Both the position numbers and the translations under genes were made by a program. The notes beneath the pieces are model-generated. The model was not told where the DNA came from. It saw only the letters and a list, made by a program, of their open reading frames with translations, and ran no database searches. Below are positions 1 through 7,993 of a stretch of 54,525 nt of DNA, in pieces. This stretch comes from a virus: the IMG/VR virus record IMGVR_UViG_3300009181_001959, positions 1-54,525 of that record. One strand, given 5' to 3'. Every line of letters begins with the position of its first letter. The stretch's first letter is position 1.

Positions 1-2
1 AT

Positions 3-248
3 GACAATCAAATTGCAGACGTTTGGCTATTGTTTAAAGAGTACATTGACAAAAAAGAAGTTGCCGCAATAGCGGAAAAATATGTTGATCTACTTGCAGA
101 CTATGGCGTTAAAGACAAAGTATTAGAAGGTGCTCGTGGTGTGGATGCCGATTTGGATCATGCTATTGAGTATTACCTTGAAAATGACGAAGAAGAAATT
201 GTTGAAGAATACGAAGACATAGACGACGAAGAAGAAGAAGATTATTAA
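3..248 (+). CDS. Conserved acidic-tailed protein, 5' end outside the window
   Basis: The frame is open to the left edge, so the true start probably lies outside; a TTG at 30 is the first internal alternative. The visible part is helical and ends in a very acidic tail rich in E and D (about residues 60-81 of the visible part). The stop overlaps the uvsY start as TAATG, so the two are translationally coupled. I do not recognise the family. The context, directly before a recombination mediator, suggests a role in recombination or replication, but that is inference. Confidence 0.7.
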   Translation, partial: DNQIADVWLLFKEYIDKKEVAAIAEKYVDLLADYGVKDKVLEGARGVDADLDHAIEYYLENDEEEIVEEYEDIDDEEEEDY

Positions 249-700
249 TGTGGTATAACAAGATTAGTAAGGATATAAGTCATATTCCTGACGCTGTGCT
301 ACACTACGAAGCCGAGCTACAGGCAGCAAAAAGCGATGTCCGTATAACGGGAAATATTGAAAAGGCAGCTGCCAATATGCCTGGTGTTGTGGAACATAGA
401 TTTAATCAACTTCAAGAGATTGAAGCTATTCTTGAATATTTAAACATTGAATTACGACGTCTTCGTAGTCAACACTTTCGTAAGTACTTGGAAAATTACC
501 AGAGAGCTCTTACCAGCCGCGATGTTGAAAAATACGTGGATGGTGAGAGCGATGTGGTTGATTTTGAAAAAATTATCAATGAATTTGCACTACTACGAAA
601 CAAGTGGCTGGGCATTACCAAAGCATTAGATATTAAACAATGGCAGTTAAGTAACGTAATTAAACTACGTACTGCTGGCATGGAAGATGCTTCTTTATAA
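248..700 (+). CDS. uvsY: UvsY-like recombination mediator
   Basis: In T4, UvsY loads the UvsX recombinase onto gp32-coated single-stranded DNA. This 150-aa protein is a little longer than T4 UvsY (137 aa). It has the helical N-terminus and the C-terminal signature of marine T4-like UvsY proteins: a LRNKWLGITKALD segment (about residues 117-129) followed by KQWQLSNVIKLRTAGM (131-146). It starts inside the upstream stop (TAATG) and ends the same way at the next gene, so it sits in a tightly coupled operon. uvsX is not in the window. The assignment rests on remembered family pattern, not on a search. Confidence 0.8.
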   Translation: MWYNKISKDISHIPDAVLHYEAELQAAKSDVRITGNIEKAAANMPGVVEHRFNQLQEIEAILEYLNIELRRLRSQHFRKYLENYQRALTSRDVEKYVDGESDVVDFEKIINEFALLRNKWLGITKALDIKQWQLSNVIKLRTAGMEDASL

Positions 701-1143
701 TGAACAATGAAGAACTGCTTGATCTTGCTAAAAAATTAACACCCCTCATTGCTTTTGAATTAACTAAAACACCAGTAATGTACGGGAATTACGGAAAAGT
801 TGAATGCGAGTCAAACGTAAAATTATCCAATACATTTTTTAATTTAAATTCTGGATCAGTATCAATTGGTGAATTTACTTTTTTTGGAAACAATGTTACA
901 GTAATAACTGGGTCGCATGATATTAGTAAAACTAAAAAAGAAAGATGGGCGTTTCCTAGAAAAGGTAACGATATTGTTATAGGGAAAGGCGTTTGGATTG
1001 CAAGTAATGCAATTATTCTAGGACCATGTACTATTGGCGATAATGCTGTAATTGCTTCAGGTTCTGTAGTGTTATCTGGAACTTATGAATCAAATACTTT
1101 GTATGCAGGCGTTCCAGCAAAATACAAAAGAAAAATAATTTAG
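700..1143 (+). CDS. Left-handed beta-helix (hexapeptide) acyltransferase
   Basis: A 147-aa protein with the hexapeptide repeat pattern of LbH acetyltransferases (maltose/galactoside/colanic-acid type). Repeats such as VWIASNAIILGPCTIGDNAVIASGS run from about residue 100 to 125, with GVPAKYKRK as the usual C-terminal closing segment. A likely catalytic His lies in GSHDISK (about residue 71). These enzymes move acetyl or other acyl groups onto sugars as trimers. It overlaps uvsY by TAATG and opens the glycan island, which fits modification of a sugar. The acceptor is unknown. Confidence 0.8.
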   Translation: MNNEELLDLAKKLTPLIAFELTKTPVMYGNYGKVECESNVKLSNTFFNLNSGSVSIGEFTFFGNNVTVITGSHDISKTKKERWAFPRKGNDIVIGKGVWIASNAIILGPCTIGDNAVIASGSVVLSGTYESNTLYAGVPAKYKRKII

Positions 1144-1159
1144 TAGAGTAATCTACGTA

Positions 1160-1167
1160 TATAAATA
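1160..1167 (+). promoter_or_regulatory. T4-like late promoter motif TATAAATA
   Basis: An exact TATAAATA octamer lies 5 nt before the ATG at 1173. By T4 geometry, transcription would begin at or next to that ATG, so the message would have no room for a Shine-Dalgarno site. Confidence 0.65.
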
Positions 1168-1172
1168 TCACT

Positions 1173-1928
1173 ATGAAAATAGTGATTGTTACAGGTGGGT
1201 TTGACCCCATACACTCTGGGCACATTGCCCTACTCAAAGAAGCTAAAAATTTAGGCCATGCTCTTGCAGTTGGCTTAAACTCTGACGAATGGCTGCGTCG
1301 AAAGAAAGGTCACGAGTTTATGCCGTGGTCTGAACGTTCTGCTATTATTGAAAATTTAAAAATGGTAGACATCGTATTTTCTTTTGATGACAGCGATGGA
1401 TCAGCCATTGATGCTATTAAACGTGTTAAAGAAGTTTATCCAGATGATGAATTAATCTTTGCCAACGGCGGCGATAGAACAAAAGACAACATACCAGAAA
1501 TGATTTTTGAAGATGTTGAATTTGTTTTTGGCGTTGGTGGTGAAGACAAAAAAAACTCAAGCAGTTGGATCCTTGAAGAATGGAAAAGTCCAAAAACCAC
1601 TAGACCATGGGGCTATTATAAAGTATTACATCAAGTAGGCGCAGAAGTAAAACTCAAAGAGTTAACTGTTGAACCAGGTAAAAGTCTAAGTATGCAAAAG
1701 CATAAACAGCGTTCAGAGTTTTGGTTTGTTAGTGAAGGTGAAGCAACTGTCTATACACTTAATAGAAAGACAGATTCTGAATTAGTTGGCAAATTTACAC
1801 AATTTGACCACACATGGATTGCCAATAACGAGTGGCATCAGTTAGTCAATGAAACATTGGAACCATTACGTATCATAGAAATACAATATGGATCAAACTG
1901 CTCTGAAGAGGACATAGAAAGAAAATGA
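1173..1928 (+). CDS. Cytidylyltransferase-like domain fused to mannose-6-phosphate-isomerase-type cupin
   Basis: 251 aa, two domains. Residues 1-130 are a nucleotidyltransferase of the GCYT/RfaE-C class: the VTGGFDPIHSGH motif near residue 7 corresponds to the HxGH nucleotide site (here HSGH). Residues 145-250 are a cupin resembling the C-terminus of mannose-1-P guanylyltransferase / mannose-6-P isomerase: RPWGYYKVL, then metal-site histidines in QKHKQRSEFWFV. Such enzymes activate sugar phosphates (heptose, glycerol or mannose types). The fusion suggests one protein making and handling an activated sugar. A TATAAATA motif lies just upstream. It overlaps the next gene by 4 nt. Confidence 0.8.
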   Translation: MKIVIVTGGFDPIHSGHIALLKEAKNLGHALAVGLNSDEWLRRKKGHEFMPWSERSAIIENLKMVDIVFSFDDSDGSAIDAIKRVKEVYPDDELIFANGGDRTKDNIPEMIFEDVEFVFGVGGEDKKNSSSWILEEWKSPKTTRPWGYYKVLHQVGAEVKLKELTVEPGKSLSMQKHKQRSEFWFVSEGEATVYTLNRKTDSELVGKFTQFDHTWIANNEWHQLVNETLEPLRIIEIQYGSNCSEEDIERK

Positions 1929-3577
1929 AAGTATTTGTAGGCTACGATGATCGAGAAGATATTGCATACAAGGTATGCGAATATTCTGTTAAACGTAATA
2001 ATAAAAAAGCACAAGTGTTTCCTTTAAAGCAGGAAGAACTTAAAGAGGCTAACCTATACTGGCGAGAAAAAGATCCGCTGAGTTCAACAGCATTTACATT
2101 TACACGCTTCCTAGTACCAGCACTAATGAACTATGAAGGCTGGGCAATATTTTGTGATTGTGACATCATATGGATGCTTGATCCGGCTGAAATTATGAAG
2201 TATGCTGATGAAAAATATGCAGTAATGGTTGTTAAACATGACTACACTCCACCTGAAGGTTTAAAGATGGACGGACAAAAACAGTTGCCGTATCCAAGAA
2301 AAAACTGGAGCTCAGTAATACTATGGAACTGTGGACACCCATCAAATAAAAAAGTTACGCCCGACCTAGTTAACACAGAAACTGGTCAATACCTACATAG
2401 ATTCAATTGGCTTAAAAACGAAGAGATTGGTGAGTTAACACACCATTGGAATTGGTTAGTTAATCACTATCATGAACCAAAAGACGGAACACCACATGTT
2501 ATACACTACACTGAAGGTGGGCCTTGGTTTGACAATTATAAGCATTGTGAGTACGGTTATCATTGGGAAATGATACGTAACGAGATGGTAATAGCAAATA
2601 CATCTCCACCGCCTCCTCACAAGTATGCAAACTTGCCAGAAGAGATTAATAATATTATTGATAAAATGGTTGAGTACCGTATGGACTCAAATAATGAATA
2701 TTATAAAACTACAAGAGATGACTTAATTAAAGAAATTGATACAAACTTATCACCTAAACGTGTATATGCTGTTGACAGTGAATTTAGATACGCTAGGAAA
2801 GGAAATGTGTACGACCCTATGTTAGAAAACTTTATGATTGGTTCAGGTGGCCAAATAACAACCTGGGATATGATTGAGGGCAATAACTCGCCAGTGGTCA
2901 TTAGAGGCATTGCAAAACGTAAGCAAATACATACTTGTTGGGAAACCAAGAGAGATTTTTACTATATAGATACTGGTTACTTTGGTAATGGCAAACGTAA
3001 ACTATATCATCGAATAACAAAAAATCATTTACAAAACATCTATCCAATTATTAATCGTCCACGAGATAGATTAATGGCAACTGGGTATCAGCCACATAAA
3101 TTTAGTCGAGGATCAAATATATTGATCTGTCCACCGTCAGCAAAAGTAATGAAATTTTATGATCTTGATTTGGATCAGTGGATGGAAGAAACATTGCTAG
3201 AACTTAAAAAACACACTGATAGAAACATTGTTATACGATTAAAACAAAGCAGAGAAGTGCGTATGCACACTGACACATTAGAAGATGCATTGTCAAAAGA
3301 TGTGCATTGTTTGATTACATTTAACAGTATTGCGGCAACGGAAGCGTTGTTATTGGGCAAACCAGCAATTACTTTAGGACCCAATGCCGCACACTTTTTA
3401 TGTAAACATTCTTTAGCTGATGTAGAAGATCTATATACCCCAACGCTTGATGAAGTTGAAGAGTGGGCCGCTAACTTGGCATATAGTCAATTTACTGAAT
3501 TAGAGATGCGCAACGGGTACGCATGGTCAATATTAAATGAAAATAGCAATTTACCTAACAGCGATTCCAAAGAATAA
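1925..3577 (+). CDS. Two-domain glycosyltransferase
   Basis: 550 aa. The N-terminal part (about 1-220) looks like a GT-A fold nucleotide-sugar transferase: it starts KVFVGYDDREDIAYKVCEYS and has a DCD metal motif in FCDCDIIWMLD near residue 80. The C-terminal part (about 350-550) resembles capsule-polysaccharide/Kdo-type GT-B regions, with FNSIAATEALLLGKPAIT near residue 462. That C-terminal part is related to the next gene and to the gene at 5908. The fusion could add two sugars in succession. The ATGA start couples it to the upstream nucleotidyltransferase gene. Confidence 0.7.
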   Translation: MKVFVGYDDREDIAYKVCEYSVKRNNKKAQVFPLKQEELKEANLYWREKDPLSSTAFTFTRFLVPALMNYEGWAIFCDCDIIWMLDPAEIMKYADEKYAVMVVKHDYTPPEGLKMDGQKQLPYPRKNWSSVILWNCGHPSNKKVTPDLVNTETGQYLHRFNWLKNEEIGELTHHWNWLVNHYHEPKDGTPHVIHYTEGGPWFDNYKHCEYGYHWEMIRNEMVIANTSPPPPHKYANLPEEINNIIDKMVEYRMDSNNEYYKTTRDDLIKEIDTNLSPKRVYAVDSEFRYARKGNVYDPMLENFMIGSGGQITTWDMIEGNNSPVVIRGIAKRKQIHTCWETKRDFYYIDTGYFGNGKRKLYHRITKNHLQNIYPIINRPRDRLMATGYQPHKFSRGSNILICPPSAKVMKFYDLDLDQWMEETLLELKKHTDRNIVIRLKQSREVRMHTDTLEDALSKDVHCLITFNSIAATEALLLGKPAITLGPNAAHFLCKHSLADVEDLYTPTLDEVEEWAANLAYSQFTELEMRNGYAWSILNENSNLPNSDSKE

Positions 3578-4451
3578 AAGTGAAACTAAGTTAGCTGTTC
3601 TTAAAAGATTTGGTGAAGGTATTTTAAAATCATCAGATCAAGTAGAATTTGTTAATGGGTTTAACTTAGTTGACTGCAATGTTGCGGTTATGCAAGGGTT
3701 TGTGCATAGTGATACAACACCCCCACACTTACAATTACGTAGGCGCATACTTGATAATCATGAAAATGTAATAGTTATTGACAGTAATTTATTTCAATTT
3801 GCCAGCCCAAGTTTAGCAAACTACTACTTGCGATACAGTCTTAATGGCATATTTCCAACAACTGGATTCTATTTTGACAATAAGATAGACACTACAAGAT
3901 GGGAATCTATTAGTGATACACTAAACATTAAATTAAAAGATTATAGAACAACTGGTGAACATATCCTAGTGTGCTTACAGCGTGTAGACGGTTGGAGTAT
4001 GTGCGGAACTAATGTTCAAGAATGGTTAGACAATACAATAAAAGAAATAAGAAAAAACACCAACAGACCAATAGTAGTTAGAAAGCATCCTGGAGATAGG
4101 CGTCAAGAGCATTTGAAATTTTCAAATGAGTACAGGGTTAGTTCAAACCCAAATTTGATTGACGACTTACAAAATTGTTGGGCAACTGTTACATACAACA
4201 GCAGTCCAGGAATCGCTAGTTTAATTCACGGAGTCCCAGTATTTGTGACTGACGCTATGCCTAGACAAAGTCAAACATGGCCAGTATGTAATACAGATTT
4301 AAAAAATATAGCAAATCCAATCATGCATGATAGGACTGAATGGATCAATAAAGTTAGCCAAAGCCACTGGAATGATGACGAGGTTTCAAATGGATCTGCT
4401 TGGAGATTTATTAGAGAACGCCTTTGTATTTTAACACCCAATCTTTATTAA
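3537..4451 (+). CDS. Capsule/Kdo-type glycosyltransferase-like protein
   Basis: 304 aa, similar in plan to the C-terminal domain of the preceding protein. Shared features are a WLDNTIKEIRKNTNRPIVVR segment (about 163-182), then YNSSPGIASLIHGVPVFV (about 220-237), the conserved substrate-binding loop of this class. It starts 41 nt inside the preceding gene in another frame, and its last 41 nt overlap the opposite-strand FkbM gene tail to tail. The product probably transfers a sugar to a surface or virion glycan; donor and acceptor are unknown. Confidence 0.6.
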   Translation: MKIAIYLTAIPKNKSETKLAVLKRFGEGILKSSDQVEFVNGFNLVDCNVAVMQGFVHSDTTPPHLQLRRRILDNHENVIVIDSNLFQFASPSLANYYLRYSLNGIFPTTGFYFDNKIDTTRWESISDTLNIKLKDYRTTGEHILVCLQRVDGWSMCGTNVQEWLDNTIKEIRKNTNRPIVVRKHPGDRRQEHLKFSNEYRVSSNPNLIDDLQNCWATVTYNSSPGIASLIHGVPVFVTDAMPRQSQTWPVCNTDLKNIANPIMHDRTEWINKVSQSHWNDDEVSNGSAWRFIRERLCILTPNLY

Positions 4452-5073
4452 ACTGTTCCACTACTTGGTAACCCCAGCCTTCTAATATTTTAATTGCTGG
4501 AGTTTCGTTCATATCATTTTGATACTCGTGTTTTTGTTGCTCAATTACTAGCACTGGTTTATTTTGTTCAATAGTTTTCATAGCACCGGCAAGTATCTCA
4601 CCTTCAAACCCTTCAACATCGATCTTAATCATGTCTACGTTTGTTAGATTAAAACTATCTAAAGTTTTTAAAGGAATGGTTCCTTTACCCATTGATGTTT
4701 GATCAATATGAGTGTGACCAGTGTTTCCCTGTACAATATTCATTTCTATAAAACTTTCAGTGCGCCCCAAAGCCATTTGATGAATAGTGTAATTAGTTTT
4801 AGAAACATTTTTCTTAAAACATTCAATAAACTCTGCTACAGGTTCAAACGCTATAATATGGTCAAATGACTTGACAAGATCACATGACCATAAACCTACG
4901 TTTGCTCCTATGTCAATGCATATTCTTTTTTGAATACACGCATCAACAGCCGCATCTCTTGCCCGCCATTGATATCTAGCAACGCCATCCTTTAATATAC
5001 TTTTATCAAGCATCCTTGGAAAGTGATCGTCATAGTCTGGAAACCAAAAATTATATGATTGTTTCATTGCCAA
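4411..5073 (-). CDS. FkbM-family methyltransferase
   Basis: 220 aa, SAM-dependent. Motif I is CIDIGANVGLWS (about residues 52-63), with an acidic post-motif FEP (about 76-78). The FkbM signature VDMIKIDVEGFEGEILAGA lies near residues 145-163. Family members O-methylate sugars or polyketides. It overlaps the next leftward gene by 10 nt and is antisense to the end of the 3537 gene. In this setting O-methylation of a glycan is the likely role. Confidence 0.85.
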   Translation of the reverse strand: MAMKQSYNFWFPDYDDHFPRMLDKSILKDGVARYQWRARDAAVDACIQKRICIDIGANVGLWSCDLVKSFDHIIAFEPVAEFIECFKKNVSKTNYTIHQMALGRTESFIEMNIVQGNTGHTHIDQTSMGKGTIPLKTLDSFNLTNVDMIKIDVEGFEGEILAGAMKTIEQNKPVLVIEQQKHEYQNDMNETPAIKILEGWGYQVVEQFNKDWVLKYKGVL

Positions 5074-5861
5074 TAACTCTCTTCTCTTTTTATTTTTAAA
5101 TCAGATGCAAGGCTTTTACCGTAATCTTTTCTTTTGCCTTTAAGATGATCTAAGTATTTTCCTAAATCAGTATTAATAAAAGGATGCCCCTCACCAGTAA
5201 TTAAATTAGAACTCCAATCAAGTTCATTTAGTTGCATGGGTTTTCTTACTGCATCAAATACATAACTATCATGCCATTCATCTAAAGTAAAGATACCATT
5301 ATCAGCATCATCATAAACTTCTTGAAACCGTTTTAAAAAATTCTGTGTGTTTTTAGATTTTAAATTTAGCGAATAAAATCCACATTCGCTAAATTTATCT
5401 TTACGTCCAAGAAAACAAACATCCTTATCTTCTGGAATAAACGTATCTAAAAACTCTATAGGCATTGCACTATGACAAATTGTATCAGCATCCATCCATA
5501 TTAGTACATCGGCATCAGTTCTTTTTGCGGCTGCGAATATAGCATACACTTTATGACTAAACCTAATTGCGTCCCATTTAAAACCTTTGCCTGCATCACG
5601 GCGTTTTGATCTAACGGGATCATTAGTAACATCACCGTTGGCTTTGGGCACATTAGCCCATTTGGTTTTAAATGCAACTAGTTCAGAACTTTCCTTTACT
5701 AAATCAAACCACTCTACATTATTAGTTGGTTCAGGAGTACAATCTTCGGCATAGGCCATAAGTTGTATAGGCATGTTAATAGCAAAACTATTAATGAATC
5801 GCCTAGCGTAAGCATCTAAACCGTTTTGATTAAATGTTGTGACTGCTGTAAATTTTCTCAA
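5064..5861 (-). CDS. GT-A-type glycosyltransferase-like protein
   Basis: 265 aa. It begins RKFTAVTTFNQNGLDAYARR, a pattern I associate with putative nucleotide-diphospho-sugar transferases. A DADT metal-binding motif lies in LIWMDADTICHS (about residues 120-131). The C-terminus carries GEGHPFINTDLGKYLDHLKG, typical of this group. It is divergent from the gene at 5908 with about 46 nt between starts. Probably a hexosyl or similar transferase of the glycan island. Confidence 0.65.
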   Translation of the reverse strand: MRKFTAVTTFNQNGLDAYARRFINSFAINMPIQLMAYAEDCTPEPTNNVEWFDLVKESSELVAFKTKWANVPKANGDVTNDPVRSKRRDAGKGFKWDAIRFSHKVYAIFAAAKRTDADVLIWMDADTICHSAMPIEFLDTFIPEDKDVCFLGRKDKFSECGFYSLNLKSKNTQNFLKRFQEVYDDADNGIFTLDEWHDSYVFDAVRKPMQLNELDWSSNLITGEGHPFINTDLGKYLDHLKGKRKDYGKSLASDLKIKREESYWQ

Positions 5862-5907
5862 GGCTTACCTCTGTACAGTTAAATATGTAGTTATTTATGG
5901 ACGACAA

Positions 5908-6771
5908 ATGATCTTTGGTTTATTTAAACAGCACGGTGCATTAAACTCTGTCCCAGTATTTTCAGCATTTGAACAAGGTGTACAGCATCTAGGACACACT
6001 GCTCATGACAATGATTTAAATGCCGATGTGGCTGTTATATGGAGTGTGCTTTGGTACGGAAGAATGTCTAAAAATAAAGCAGTATGGGATCATTTTACAA
6101 AACAAAGCAAGCCCATAATAGTATTAGAAGTTGGCGCATTAAAGAGAAATGTCACATGGAAAGTGGCTGTTGGTGGTATTAACAATGAGGCATACTTTGG
6201 ACACGCTACTAATAACGATAACGCTCGCCTAACAGCATTGGGTATTAATATACAGGACTGGAAAGATACAAAAGAAGATAACAGCATTATAATTTGTGGT
6301 CAACATCAAGCTAGTCATCAATGGAGAAATATGCCACCAGTTAGTGATTGGATTTCAAATACTATACAGGAAATAAGACAGTATACTGATAGACCTATAA
6401 AAGTTAGGAGTCATCCTCGCTACCCGTTTAATTTTAATAACAAAGAGTCAAACGTAGTAGAATCAATGCCTAAAAGAATTGACATAGTACAGGACTTTTA
6501 TGATTTTGGCACTGAACTTTCAACAGCCCACTGTGTAGTCAATTGGAGTTCTAACCCGGCCATTGAAGCAGTGCTGGACGGTGTACCAGTATTTACAGGG
6601 CCTGATAGTTTGGCACATGCTGTGGCAAACTATTCGTTTGATACAATTGAAACACCACTCAAACCCAACAGACAGCAATGGGCAAACGACCTCGCATATA
6701 CCGAATGGACAGTGGATGAAATTGCCAAGAGTACTCCACTTAATCGCATATTAAATAAAATAAACACTTGA
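5908..6771 (+). CDS. Capsule/Kdo-type glycosyltransferase-like protein
   Basis: About 287 aa and paralogous in plan to the protein at 3537. It has WISNTIQEIRQYTDRPIKVR followed by VVNWSSNPAIEAVLDGVPVF, the counterpart of the SSPGIASLIHGVPVF loop there. The open frame extends upstream to a GTG at 5839, but that start would lie inside the opposite gene. The ATG at 5908, after a weak GGA, fits better. It ends 32 nt before the gene at 6803, whose promoter overlaps its stop. Confidence 0.6.
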   Translation: MIFGLFKQHGALNSVPVFSAFEQGVQHLGHTAHDNDLNADVAVIWSVLWYGRMSKNKAVWDHFTKQSKPIIVLEVGALKRNVTWKVAVGGINNEAYFGHATNNDNARLTALGINIQDWKDTKEDNSIIICGQHQASHQWRNMPPVSDWISNTIQEIRQYTDRPIKVRSHPRYPFNFNNKESNVVESMPKRIDIVQDFYDFGTELSTAHCVVNWSSNPAIEAVLDGVPVFTGPDSLAHAVANYSFDTIETPLKPNRQQWANDLAYTEWTVDEIAKSTPLNRILNKINT

Positions 6772-6796
6772 CATTTAGTGTCAGATAGTATAAAAT
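6768..6796 (+). promoter_or_regulatory. Sigma-70 promoter TTGACA-17-TAAAAT, leaderless geometry
   Basis: TTGACA (6768-6773) and TAAAAT (6791-6796) are 17 nt apart. A start 7 nt past the -10 box falls on the A of the ATG at 6803. The -35 box overlaps the stop of the preceding gene. An alternative TATAAA at 6789 would give 15-nt spacing. Confidence 0.65.
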
Positions 6797-6802
6797 TGTA
6801 TC

Positions 6803-7993
6803 ATGCTGACAATAGATAATATCCTACTAACTATCGAACAACACGGTATTGATAAACTAAATTCATCAGTGCCAGTTAAAGATCGCAGAATTTTAAAGAA
6901 TTTGGTGCGCATGATTCAAATGCCTGCCTTTATTACAGAGTCTCAAGGAAGATTACTAATAAAAATTTTACAAGAAAATATGGAAGCACTGGACTTTATA
7001 GGTAGTGAACTTATACCCAGTCTTAAAAATCCCAGCTGGTCTAGAAGTTTTAAAACTGTAGAGATTGTTAAACAAATATCAATAATTAAAAATTCAGCTG
7101 GAGAGTCTTTTATAGATATTGAATGTTCGTTTAATAAGGAGATAAAAAAATCCTTAACAACTATTACTAGAAATATTGAAGGATCAGCGTCTACTGTTAC
7201 TTTAGGTAGGCGTACGAGTTTTTTACTCACTGAAAAGAATTTGTATAACATAGTAAAAGAATTTGATAAACACAACTTTGACAAGTCTGAACAAGTAATA
7301 AAATTATACAACGACGTCTGCAGTTTAGATTTATCAGGAACAAAGAACTCACTTGACATTCATAAAACAACAAATGTTAAATTAAAAAATAGATTAATTA
7401 AAAATATTGGAGTCATTGATTCAACCAATATGCTATTATTAGAAGACAGAAAAATTGAATTTCAATATAATGTTAACAGTAATTTAGACGATAGCACACT
7501 GGCAAACAAAATAGCAAAACGAACAAACACTAAAATTTTTATTAACTCATCTGAGTATACACTACTTGATGTTGCACAAGCAATTAGACAATTAAGAAAA
7601 ATGCCAGCACTATGTATTTTTGACGAGTATGATGCCGGTGCGTCAGTTAAAAATTTAAAAATAGTAAAAACAGTTGTTGATGCAGTTGATCCAACAATAA
7701 ACGTAGGTGTATATTTTAGATTCAATAATGCTGGCGACGGCGAGCAATTTAATAAACTAATCAGTGAATACAGTTTCAATAAACAATTGGACAACAATAA
7801 TAGAGTGTCAGTTATAGCAAATGGAAAAATACCTAAATTCTTTTTAAAGTCTGATTGGTATCCTAAAACAGTGATTAGTTTTTCAAATCAATTTAGAAAT
7901 AATAAAACAAGTGTGTATTGCAATAGTTGCGATTTGATAGTATACTATACTAGTTCAAAACCAATGATAGGAACCGTAGATGTCATCGTGTAA
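6803..7993 (+). CDS. Uncharacterised protein encoded next to uvsW
   Basis: 396 aa, not recognised. The first 120 residues are helical, from LLTIEQHGIDKL onward. The C-terminal third has a beta-alpha pattern with ALCIFDEYDAG near residue 270, which resembles a Walker-B/DExx strand without a visible Walker A. It ends in a small C-x2-C pair (YCNSCD). It overlaps uvsW by 14 nt, so a link to recombination or helicase work is reasonable but unproven. It has its own early-type promoter, probably giving a leaderless message. Codon use is AT-rich like the neighbouring glycan genes. Confidence 0.65.
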   Translation: MLTIDNILLTIEQHGIDKLNSSVPVKDRRILKNLVRMIQMPAFITESQGRLLIKILQENMEALDFIGSELIPSLKNPSWSRSFKTVEIVKQISIIKNSAGESFIDIECSFNKEIKKSLTTITRNIEGSASTVTLGRRTSFLLTEKNLYNIVKEFDKHNFDKSEQVIKLYNDVCSLDLSGTKNSLDIHKTTNVKLKNRLIKNIGVIDSTNMLLLEDRKIEFQYNVNSNLDDSTLANKIAKRTNTKIFINSSEYTLLDVAQAIRQLRKMPALCIFDEYDAGASVKNLKIVKTVVDAVDPTINVGVYFRFNNAGDGEQFNKLISEYSFNKQLDNNNRVSVIANGKIPKFFLKSDWYPKTVISFSNQFRNNKTSVYCNSCDLIVYYTSSKPMIGTVDVIV

